From Microcaldota archaeon (lineage in GTDB: Archaea; Micrarchaeota; Micrarchaeia; Anstonellales; J096): DNA of 5,321 nt. The stretch spans positions 1 to 5,321 of the forward strand of contig WAPD01000094.1 in the NCBI GenBank assembly GCA_015520875.1, written 5' to 3'. The notes under the pieces are model-generated. The model ran no database searches and had not been told where the DNA came from. It was given only the letters and a program-made list of their open reading frames with translations. Below are positions 1-5,321 of the stretch, in pieces (the stretch's first letter is position 1; each line of letters starts with the position of its first letter). Both the position numbers and the translations under genes were made by a program.

Positions 1-1
1 A

Positions 2-1090
2 GATGAGGATAAGTTTGAAGAGGTAAAGGAACCTCCAAAACCTAAAAAACAACCGCCAAAGAAGAAAAAGGAACAACCAAAAAAGAAAAAAGAAGACAAA
101 AAAACCTTAAGAAAGATAGACGAGCTTTATAATCAAATAGTTGAGCTAAGGAAAAAGCTCAGAGATTTGGACAAGAAAAAAGAAGAGCTCATAAAAGATA
201 AGGCTGTTAAGATAAGAGATGAAGCTATATCTGAATTGGAAGCACTAACAGATGATATTCTAGCTTTGCAACAAAAGATGCTTAATTTAAGGGAACCTTT
301 GGAAGAACTTCCAGATGTTGTAGGCGCTTTCGATAGTTTAATGGAAGAACTTCTCTCTTTAAAGGAGGATCTTCTAAAAGAAGAGAGAAAAATAAGCTAT
401 GAATTGGAAGAGAAATTCGATAAAATAAAAGAGCTTAAGAAAAGAGTGGAATCTCGATATAAGTCCCTTTTAGAAGAAATAGAAGAACAAGAAAAAGAAG
501 CCGAAGAACTAAAGCATAAGTTAGAGAAGATAGAGAAAACCAAGGAAATCAACAGATTGCTAATGGAAAAATTAATGGCGGATATTAAAGCCCTACAATC
601 CAACCTAGAAAGAATACAAAACACAGTTGAAGAGAACAACAGAATTCAAGAAAAGCTAAAACAAGAGATAGAATCCTCTTTAAAGAACTCCCGAGAAAAG
701 AAAAAGGAACTAGAAGAAATAAAGAAATTGCTGGAAGAAGTCTCTCAAGAAGAGCAACAACTCTACACTAAATTCTCATCATTAAGGGAGAAATTCGATA
801 AATCCATTCAAGTTGTCTCGGATGTTGAAGATAGAATAAAAGAATTGAAAGAAGAGGCAAAGAAGGAGGCTATCCAAAGATATATAGAACATATTGAAGA
901 AACAGTAGTTAGACTGGATGAGGAGTTACACAAGGTATCCGAAGAAGAGCTTTCCATAGAAGAAGAGAAGAAAAAGATAAAGGAAGAAATTGCCCAATTA
1001 ATCGCAAAGAGCAAAGAGTTTCTAAAAAACAATAAAAGGTCCACTAAGTTCAAGAAACTAGTTGAAGAAACAAAAGAACAGCTAAAATGA
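2..1090 (+). CDS. Long coiled-coil protein of unknown function (5' partial)
   Basis: The frame is open from base 2 to the TGA at 1088-1090, giving 362 visible residues; the true start lies left of the window. A TTG at 167 is only an internal Leu codon, because the frame runs unbroken through it. Visible residues 1-10 are acidic. Residues 11-34 are a Pro/Lys-rich linker with a repeated QPxKKKKE unit. From about 35 to the end the chain is almost all heptad-like helix rich in Glu, Lys and Leu. The only prolines after the linker are at 99 and 104, with the sole glycine at 108, marking a probable hinge; the last ~258 residues have no Pro, Gly, Cys or Trp. I see no ATPase motif, signal peptide or membrane segment, so it is probably a cytoplasmic structural or scaffold protein. 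Its stop overlaps the start of the GINS gene, so the two are probably translated together. I do not recognise the family; part of a larger protein with an N-terminal domain outside the window is possible. Confidence 0.85.
   Translation, partial: DEDKFEEVKEPPKPKKQPPKKKKEQPKKKKEDKKTLRKIDELYNQIVELRKKLRDLDKKKEELIKDKAVKIRDEAISELEALTDDILALQQKMLNLREPLEELPDVVGAFDSLMEELLSLKEDLLKEERKISYELEEKFDKIKELKKRVESRYKSLLEEIEEQEKEAEELKHKLEKIEKTKEINRLLMEKLMADIKALQSNLERIQNTVEENNRIQEKLKQEIESSLKNSREKKKELEEIKKLLEEVSQEEQQLYTKFSSLREKFDKSIQVVSDVEDRIKELKEEAKKEAIQRYIEHIEETVVRLDEELHKVSEEELSIEEEKKKIKEEIAQLIAKSKEFLKNNKRSTKFKKLVEETKEQLK
1087..1090 (+). promoter_or_regulatory. ATGA stop/start overlap (translational coupling site)
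   Basis: The TGA of the coiled-coil gene (1088-1090) and the ATG of the GINS gene (1087-1089) share ATGA. The bases just upstream (gaacagctaaa) hold no convincing Shine-Dalgarno motif, so GINS translation probably depends on ribosomes finishing the upstream gene. The overlap is seen directly; coupling is inferred. Confidence 0.6.
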
Positions 1091-1605
1091 ATGAAGATGA
1101 ACTCCTGGAAATCTACCACTATGAGATAAAAAATCCCGACCTGGCAGAAGTTCCTCAAACGTTCTACCAGGACTTGGAAGATTTCCTAAAAGAATATGAA
1201 AAAAAGGTTTCAGAAGATATTTCCTATTGGAAACAATACCAAAATTATAGATCGATAATTGAAAGATTGAAGCAAAAAAGACTTGAAAAGGTTCTATTAG
1301 CAGCCTTAAATAACATACAATTGAAGTTTTTACCAGAAGAAGAAATTCTATATAAAAGGGTTCAAGAATTGTTAGAAGATTTTTCCAAGCTCTCTGAAGA
1401 AGTTCCAAAAGAGGTTATCGAAGAAGAGCCAGAACAACCAAAAGAAGAGATAAAAAAAGTAAAAATATTGGTACATGTCGATGCTTATTATGGTTTGGAT
1501 GGGAACAAATATGGGCCCTATGAAGCAGGAGAGATTGTTGAATTACCTTCTCAAGAGGCCCAATGGCTTGTGGATAGTGAATTTGCTGAATATGTAGAGG
1601 GATAG
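1087..1605 (+). CDS. gins51: Archaeal GINS complex subunit, Gins51 (Sld5/Psf1-like)
   Basis: GINS links MCM helicase to primase, polymerase and the Cdc45/RecJ-like GAN protein at the archaeal replication fork. The 172-residue product has the A-then-B domain order of Gins51 (Gins23 has B then A). The helical A domain (about 1-102) opens with DELLEIYHYEIKNPDL and EVPQTFYQDLEDFL, matching the family pattern of an ELL..R/E start, 'ELP.dFY' and a following helix. RLKQKRLEKVLLAAL (60-74) fits the conserved helix that reads roughly rRi.KIl.lA. LPEEEILYKRV (82-92) fits the 'T.eE..lY' segment. An acidic linker with Glu/Pro (103-123) leads to the beta-rich B domain (124-172), which has the typical DGNKYGPYEAGEIVELP stretch (138-154) and a final short helix. 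The length is slightly below the usual archaeal size. It sits between a coiled-coil gene (4-base overlap) and a CNNM gene (1-base gap). Assignment is by recalled family pattern, not by a search. Confidence 0.83.
   Translation: MNEDELLEIYHYEIKNPDLAEVPQTFYQDLEDFLKEYEKKVSEDISYWKQYQNYRSIIERLKQKRLEKVLLAALNNIQLKFLPEEEILYKRVQELLEDFSKLSEEVPKEVIEEEPEQPKEEIKKVKILVHVDAYYGLDGNKYGPYEAGEIVELPSQEAQWLVDSEFAEYVEG
1596..1602 (+). promoter_or_regulatory. Weak Shine-Dalgarno-like site before the CNNM start
   Basis: The purine run AGAGGGA ends four bases before the ATG at 1607 and lies inside the last codons of the GINS gene. Its GAGG core (1597-1600) is about six bases from the start, a workable ribosome-binding distance. 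It supports the ATG at 1607 as the start. The region is purine-rich in general, so the match may be chance. Confidence 0.35.
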
Positions 1606-1606
1606 C

Positions 1607-2809
1607 ATGGGTGTGGAAGTTCTCTTGCTAATAATACTGCTTATTCTAAGTGGTTTTAGTTCTATGTCTGAGGTCGCATTGGTTGGTGTTAGCTATGCAA
1701 AGCTTAGAGCCTTGGCAAAAAAGGATCGAGAGTTCAAAAAAATAGAAGAACTAAAGAGGATAGAAGGCGCACCTCTGCTTTTTATAGTCTTATTAAACAA
1801 TGTTGTTAATACTTTAATTGCTTCTTTAGCAACTAAGATAGCATTGGAGTTGGGAGAACAATACTTCGCTCTAGGTGTTACTATAACCACAATTGCAATT
1901 CTGTTGTTTGGTGAAATAATACCAAAGTTAAGCGCAACAAAAATGTCTATGGAAACTAAAGGGAAGCTTTTGAAAATATTCTATAAATTGTATGGACCGT
2001 TTGCACCTCTATTTCAAGAAGTGGCAAAGAGAATGGGCCTTGAGAAAAAATATATAGTTGATGAATCAGAACTCAAAGAGCTTTTCAACATAGGGAAAGA
2101 GGTGGGAGAAATCTCAGATACTGAAAAAGATATTCTAACAAGTGCTATTGCTTTTGATGATAAACCTGTGGAGAAAATTATGACACCGTTGGAAAATGTA
2201 TTCATGGTAGATAAAAACGTTACAATAGGGGACTTAATAAAGGAAATGAAGAAATTCGGAGGTTTCTATACAAGAGTTCCTGTTTATGACGGACAAAGGG
2301 AATCTGTTATCGGTATTTTTAACATAAAATCTATTCTATCCCAAGGTTTAAAGAAAAACGCAAAAGTGGGAAGGTATGTAACACCTCCTTTAAAAGTATT
2401 TAGATATGAGGAATTGGATGATGTTCTTGAAAAAATGAAAAAGCATAATGAGAGAATAGTTATTGTGGTTGATAGCGATGATAAAGCCTTGGGAATTGTT
2501 ACTTTGGAGGATTTGATGGAGGAGTTAATCGGAGAACTAGGACGGGAATTTGGGAAGGATAGGAAGAAGGTATGGGAGGACAAAGACGGTTATTATATAC
2601 ATTCAAGCACAGATATGTCTACTGTTGAAAGAACTTTAAACATAAAAACCCAATTTACAACCTTAAAAGATTTTGTGGAAAAGAATTTGCAAAAAATACC
2701 TGAAAAGGGCGATAGTTTCACATATGAAAACTGGGAATTTACTATAGCAAGAAAAAGGAAAAACAAATATTTAATAAAAGCAACTAGAAAGGAATCGGAA
2801 GATACTTAG
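1607..2809 (+). CDS. CNNM/CorC-family membrane protein (DUF21 + CBS pair + CorC_C)
   Basis: Probable Mg2+/divalent-cation transporter of the CNNM/CorC (HlyC/TlyC-like) family, 400 residues, a normal length. The DUF21 membrane domain covers about 1-140. It has a first hydrophobic helix (4-16) followed by SGFSSMSEVAL (15-25), a second hydrophobic block with LLNNVVNTLIASLAT (62-76), a third at 86-101, and the family signature FGEIIPK (101-107). The Ser, Asn and Gly-Glu positions in these motifs are those the family uses around its metal site; exact equivalence is inferred. A CBS pair follows: first unit about 185-245 (KIMTPLENVFMV, TRVPVYDG, VIGIF), second about 257-312 (YVTPPLKVF, IVIVVDSDDKALGIVTLEDLMEELIGEL). 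In CNNM proteins this module binds ATP/Mg2+ and controls transport. A CorC_C domain covers about 325-393. The ATG lies one base after the GINS stop, so it is probably the last gene of that operon. The last 26 bases overlap the convergent AAA gene. Substrate is not proven by sequence. Confidence 0.9.
   Translation: MGVEVLLLIILLILSGFSSMSEVALVGVSYAKLRALAKKDREFKKIEELKRIEGAPLLFIVLLNNVVNTLIASLATKIALELGEQYFALGVTITTIAILLFGEIIPKLSATKMSMETKGKLLKIFYKLYGPFAPLFQEVAKRMGLEKKYIVDESELKELFNIGKEVGEISDTEKDILTSAIAFDDKPVEKIMTPLENVFMVDKNVTIGDLIKEMKKFGGFYTRVPVYDGQRESVIGIFNIKSILSQGLKKNAKVGRYVTPPLKVFRYEELDDVLEKMKKHNERIVIVVDSDDKALGIVTLEDLMEELIGELGREFGKDRKKVWEDKDGYYIHSSTDMSTVERTLNIKTQFTTLKDFVEKNLQKIPEKGDSFTYENWEFTIARKRKNKYLIKATRKESEDT
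2751..2780 (-). terminator. Candidate T-rich archaeal terminator for the TPR-AAA gene
   Basis: Just past the TAG of the TPR-AAA gene (2784-2786), the minus strand is T-rich, with two runs of five T (complement of 2759-2763 and 2752-2756) and CTTTTATTAA at 2771-2780. Archaeal termination often needs only such oligo-T tracts without a hairpin. The tract lies within the 3' coding part of the convergent CNNM gene, which is A-rich anyway, so it could be a by-product of codon use. I saw no equally clear tract for plus-strand transcripts immediately after 2809. Confidence 0.3.
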
Positions 2810-4430
2810 CTGTTAGTCTCATAGCGCTTATCCCTGCTTTCACATACCATTTATTGTTCTTTTCAACAATATCTATTAATTGCTTGAATTGTTCCCTTTC
2901 TTCAGGGTCCATATCGGATTCTATTTCCTTCTCATGCTTTTTACCATCTATATACATAACCTCTTTCTTTTTACCCAACTTCTTTTTAGCCTGAGCATAC
3001 CAAGGTCCTAAAGAGCTTTTTATCTCGTCACTTGCCCTAACATAATCACCTGTTTTTATCTTTCTTTTTCTACCTGTTTTCTTAGCCTCTATCCAAGGAT
3101 AGGTAGCAGCTTTATCCACCAATGCTTTAATATCTGCTGAGGAATACCCAACTGTTAACATCGCAAGTCTGTGCCATGCTATGTTTCTTGCTATAGGTTT
3201 ATTCCTAGAATGGATTTTTAGGATTTCTAGCCTGCTTTTAAAATCAGGTGGTGGGACAAAAATGTTTCTAGAGAATCTTCCGGACCTTCTTAGAGCAGGG
3301 TCTACATCCCAAGGAGCGTTAGTAGCTGCAATAACCAAAACATTTTCATTGTTTGCCTCTATACCATCCATCTCAATTAGGAATTGGTTGATTGCTGATC
3401 TCAATGCTTGTCCTGCTTCTCCACCTCCTGCGTCTCTTCTACCTCCGATAGCATCCACTTCATCAAAAAACAATATTGCAGGAGCATTCTTTCTAGCAAC
3501 CTCAAATACCTTATGCAAATTCTTTTCTGTGTTTCCCACATACATGTCTAAAATATCTGACAATTTAACATTGATGAAAGCTACCTTTGCTTCACCTGCT
3601 GCTGCCTTTACAAAATATGTCTTACCACAACCAGGAGGTCCGTACATTAGAATTCCTCCACCTCCTAAAACACCATATTCCCTTGCCAATTCAGGATTTT
3701 CCATAGGATAGATAATGGCCTGTCTTAATTCTTCTTTAAGCTTTTCCATACCTGCTAAATCTTTAAATGTTAATCCTGTGTCTTTGATTACTCTAACATC
3801 ACCACTACCTTGTTGTCCTCCAGAGCCTGAGGTGTCTCCTCCTTCTTTTTTGGCCTTGGCGGTTTCCAAGTGTTGCCTTGCCTCTTCAAACAATGGGTCC
3901 AATTCAAGGGCTTTTTGGAAGTCTGCAATGGCCTCATCAAACATGTTGGAATATTCATATGCAAGCCCTCTGAGGTAATATGCTTCTGCAAAATCTGGCT
4001 CTAGTTCAATTGTCTTTGTGAAATCCTCTATTGCTTTATCATATTGTTCCAAAGAAGCATAACACAGTCCCCTGTTATAATATGCTTTCATGTAATTGGG
4101 ATTATATAGAATTGCTTTATCGTAATCTCTAATGGCTGCTTTTAAATCCCCTTTTTTGTAATAAACATCCCCTCTATTGTTATATATTACTGGGTTTTTA
4201 GGGTCCAATTCAAGGGCCTTTGTATAATCTTTCAAGGCATTATCATATTCTTTTAAATGGTAATAAGCAAGGGCTCTGCCAAAATAGGCTTCAGACATTA
4301 CCCTGTTTAAAATGATAGCGGTGGAGAACTTTTCTACTGCTTTATCATATTCTTTTCTCCTAAGGTAATCTGTACCCATCTCATAATATTGTTGAGCATC
4401 TAGTTTAGTATCTCGTTTGTTCATATCCAT
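2784..4430 (-). CDS. TPR-AAA fusion ATPase (five TPRs + one Vps4/Cdc48-like AAA domain)
   Basis: This is a 548-residue cytoplasmic protein. Five 34-residue TPRs span about 13-182, then a capping helix (183-196) and a Gly/Ser/Gln linker (197-210). One AAA module (about 215-450) follows with all key motifs: Walker A GPPGCGKT (264-271), pore-loop MYVG (296-299), Walker B ILFFDEVDAI (319-328, D323 and E324 intact), sensor 1 AATN (368-371), probable arginine fingers R385 and R388 in RRSGRFSR, and GYSSADIKALV (428-438) in the small subdomain. It should be an active hexameric unfoldase or remodelling ATPase, with the TPRs binding the substrate or an adaptor. Features such as ATNAPWDVD and the AATYPW helix lean towards the Vps4/katanin (meiotic) clade, while DPALRRSGRFSR resembles Cdc48. 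A tail of about 80 residues (470-548), very Lys-rich at 481-502, is not recognised. The ATG at 4430 has an in-frame TAA 12 to 10 bases upstream; the second ATG (codon 3) is an alternative. No Shine-Dalgarno site is visible. It follows aspS by 32 bases. Confidence 0.9.
   Translation of the reverse strand: MDMNKRDTKLDAQQYYEMGTDYLRRKEYDKAVEKFSTAIILNRVMSEAYFGRALAYYHLKEYDNALKDYTKALELDPKNPVIYNNRGDVYYKKGDLKAAIRDYDKAILYNPNYMKAYYNRGLCYASLEQYDKAIEDFTKTIELEPDFAEAYYLRGLAYEYSNMFDEAIADFQKALELDPLFEEARQHLETAKAKKEGGDTSGSGGQQGSGDVRVIKDTGLTFKDLAGMEKLKEELRQAIIYPMENPELAREYGVLGGGGILMYGPPGCGKTYFVKAAAGEAKVAFINVKLSDILDMYVGNTEKNLHKVFEVARKNAPAILFFDEVDAIGGRRDAGGGEAGQALRSAINQFLIEMDGIEANNENVLVIAATNAPWDVDPALRRSGRFSRNIFVPPPDFKSRLEILKIHSRNKPIARNIAWHRLAMLTVGYSSADIKALVDKAATYPWIEAKKTGRKRKIKTGDYVRASDEIKSSLGPWYAQAKKKLGKKKEVMYIDGKKHEKEIESDMDPEEREQFKQLIDIVEKNNKWYVKAGISAMRLTAKYLPIPF
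3885..4394 (-). repeat. Five tandem TPR-coding units (102 bp each)
   Basis: The N-terminal part of the AAA gene encodes five units in exact 34-residue register: residues 13-46, 47-80, 81-114, 115-148 and 149-182. Each follows the TPR pattern of Tyr/Gly/Ala in helix A, then YDKAIxDFxKALELDP-like helix B, with Pro near the end of units 2-5. Unit 1 is the most diverged and lacks the terminal Pro (AIILNRVMS). Units 2 and 5 share a 17-base identity over the ALELDP codons (4201-4217 and 3895-3911). Confidence 0.9.
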
Positions 4431-4452
4431 GGCTTTATATTATTGTCTTGGG

Positions 4453-4459
4453 TTTTAAA
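4453..4459 (-). promoter_or_regulatory. Candidate archaeal TATA box for the TPR-AAA gene
   Basis: On the minus strand TTTAAAA (complement of 4453-4459), inside CTTTAAAACC, is centred about 26 bases before the A of the ATG at 4430. That is the usual distance from an archaeal TATA box to the transcription start, so a transcript starting at or next to the ATG would be leaderless, which fits the missing Shine-Dalgarno site. The preceding bases (ATAATGC) are not a strong BRE. Read-through from aspS is possible as well. A second AT-rich run (AATATAAA) lies too close to the ATG to serve as its TATA box. Confidence 0.4.
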
Positions 4460-4462
4460 GCA

Positions 4463-5321
4463 TTATGGAGTTATTCTTGTTCTATCTCTAGGGAATAACA
4501 TGGCTTCTCTTATATTTGATAGATCCATGAATTTCATTACAACCCTATCTAGTCCCATGCCGAAGCCTCCGTGTGGTGGTGCCCCATATCTAAATGCCTC
4601 TATATAGAATTCAAAGTCCAATGGGTCTAAGCCCCTCTTTCTTAGTTCCTCTTCTAAAATATCTGGGTCATGAATTCTCTGGGCTCCAGAGCTTACCTCT
4701 AATCCTTTATAAAATAAATCAAAAGACCTTCCTATCTTGGGATTTTCTGGGTCTCGCATGGTGTAAAAGGCTCTAATGTCTGCTGGGAAATCTGTTACCA
4801 CGTAAGCATCTTCTTTTAGGATTTCATAAAGACCCTTTTCATGTTCTTTGGAAAAGTCTTCTCCCCACTCTATCTTATATCCATGTTTATTCAATAGTTC
4901 TACAGCTTCTGTGTATGTGTAGGTTTTTATTTCATTTATTTTTTTCTCCGGTGTTCCCATCTTTTCAGCCGCTGTGTTTATCATGTGTTGGAACACTTCT
5001 TTCAAAACCTTAATGACATCATGATGGTCTTTAATAAATGCCATTTCCATATCTAAAGAAATAGCTTCATTTAAATGGTATAAAGTGTTGTGTTTTTCTG
5101 CCCTGAAAATAGGTGTTGTTAGGTAAACCTTTTCCAATCCTCCAACAACCGCTATTTGCTTATACAATTGGGGAGACTGGGCTAAATAAGCTTTTTTCTC
5201 AAAATATTGGATTTCAAATAATTCAGCACCTCCTTCTGTGGCAGCCGCTACTATAGAACTTGTATGTATCTCTATAAAACCTTTGTTATAAAGGAAGTTT
5301 CTGAAGGCCATTGCTAAATGG
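4463..5321 (-). CDS. aspS: Aspartyl-tRNA synthetase, archaeal/eukaryotic type (5' partial)
   Basis: This class II enzyme charges tRNA with aspartate in the cytoplasm. The reading frame is still open at the right edge (His-Leu-Ala precede the Met at 5311), so the N-terminal OB-fold anticodon-binding domain and linker lie outside; only the catalytic core of about 285 residues is seen, against a full length of roughly 430-440. Counting from the Met at 5311: motif 1 region GFIEIHTSSI (11-20), ATEGGAELF (24-32), LAQSPQLYKQ (43-52), motif 2 FRAEKHNTLYHLNEA (69-83), DLFYKGLEVSSGAQRIHD (198-215), GAPPHGGFGMGLDR motif 3 (243-256), and the typical end FPRDRTRITP. The GLEVSSGAQR segment favours AspRS over the related AsnRS. 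SGAQRIHDP resembles eukaryotic AspRS more than the SGGQREHR form of many euryarchaea. Whether it also charges tRNA-Asn cannot be judged, since the deciding N-terminal residues are missing. It ends with TAA, 32 bases before the TPR-AAA gene. Confidence 0.95.
   Translation of the reverse strand, partial: HLAMAFRNFLYNKGFIEIHTSSIVAAATEGGAELFEIQYFEKKAYLAQSPQLYKQIAVVGGLEKVYLTTPIFRAEKHNTLYHLNEAISLDMEMAFIKDHHDVIKVLKEVFQHMINTAAEKMGTPEKKINEIKTYTYTEAVELLNKHGYKIEWGEDFSKEHEKGLYEILKEDAYVVTDFPADIRAFYTMRDPENPKIGRSFDLFYKGLEVSSGAQRIHDPDILEEELRKRGLDPLDFEFYIEAFRYGAPPHGGFGMGLDRVVMKFMDLSNIREAMLFPRDRTRITP

Noticed and set aside
26..120. Purine-rich tract as a regulatory or triplex-forming element
   Set aside because: It encodes the Lys/Pro/Glu linker of the coiled-coil protein, which explains the base bias fully.
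167..169. TTG as the start codon of the coiled-coil gene
   Set aside because: The same frame is open without a stop back to base 2 and its residues continue the coiled-coil composition, so the gene begins outside the window.
397..1408. Minus-strand open frames opposite the coiled-coil and GINS genes
   Set aside because: They are Ser/Phe-rich products expected when Glu/Lys-rich coding sequence is read backwards, with no recognisable domain.
1693..2583. Minus-strand open frames opposite the CNNM gene
   Set aside because: They are short, Ser/Phe-rich and lie fully within a well-supported gene.
3181..3978. Two plus-strand open frames (3181-3711 and 3715-3978) opposite the AAA gene
   Set aside because: They are antisense to the well-conserved AAA and TPR regions, give low-complexity Ser/Pro/Leu-rich products and match no family; they are by-products of codon use on the other strand.
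4426..4442. AATATAAA as the TATA box of the TPR-AAA gene
   Set aside because: It lies only a few bases from the ATG, too close to position transcription of a full message; TTTAAAA further upstream has the right spacing.
5309..5311. ATG (minus strand) as the start of aspS
   Set aside because: The frame continues to the window edge and a start here would remove the whole anticodon-binding domain; the Met lies in the catalytic domain just before motif 1.

Overview
The window looks like a piece of an AT-rich archaeal chromosome. Three things point to Archaea: a GINS replication subunit of the archaeal Gins51 (Sld5/Psf1-like) type, an aspartyl-tRNA synthetase of the archaeal/eukaryotic type, and a Cdc48/Vps4-like AAA ATPase. 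The very Lys/Glu-rich proteins and tight packing would suit a small-genome lineage such as DPANN, but that placement is a guess; nothing here fixes the phylum. Almost every base is coding, and no stretch over 300 bases lacks a gene. I see no tRNA, rRNA, CRISPR array or mobile element.

Left half (1-2809, plus strand): three genes packed as one likely operon. First comes the 3' part of a long coiled-coil protein of unknown function, whose start lies left of the window. It overlaps by 4 bases (ATGA) a Gins51 subunit of the replicative helicase complex. One base further on is a CNNM/CorC-type membrane protein with DUF21, a CBS pair and a CorC_C domain, probably a Mg2+/divalent-cation transporter.

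Right half (2784-5321, minus strand): aspS, cut at its 5' end by the right edge, is followed after a 32-base gap by a 548-residue protein that joins five TPR repeats to a single Vps4/Cdc48-like AAA ATPase. A TTTAAAA box centred about 26 bases before the AAA start suggests its own, leaderless promoter. The AAA gene and the CNNM gene converge and overlap by 26 bases at their 3' ends.

The most interesting items are the TPR-AAA protein, which resembles an ESCRT-type Vps4/CdvC with TPRs where the MIT domain would be, and the unknown coiled-coil protein translationally linked to GINS, a candidate for an undescribed replication-associated factor. Both are inferences from architecture and neighbourhood, not demonstrated functions.
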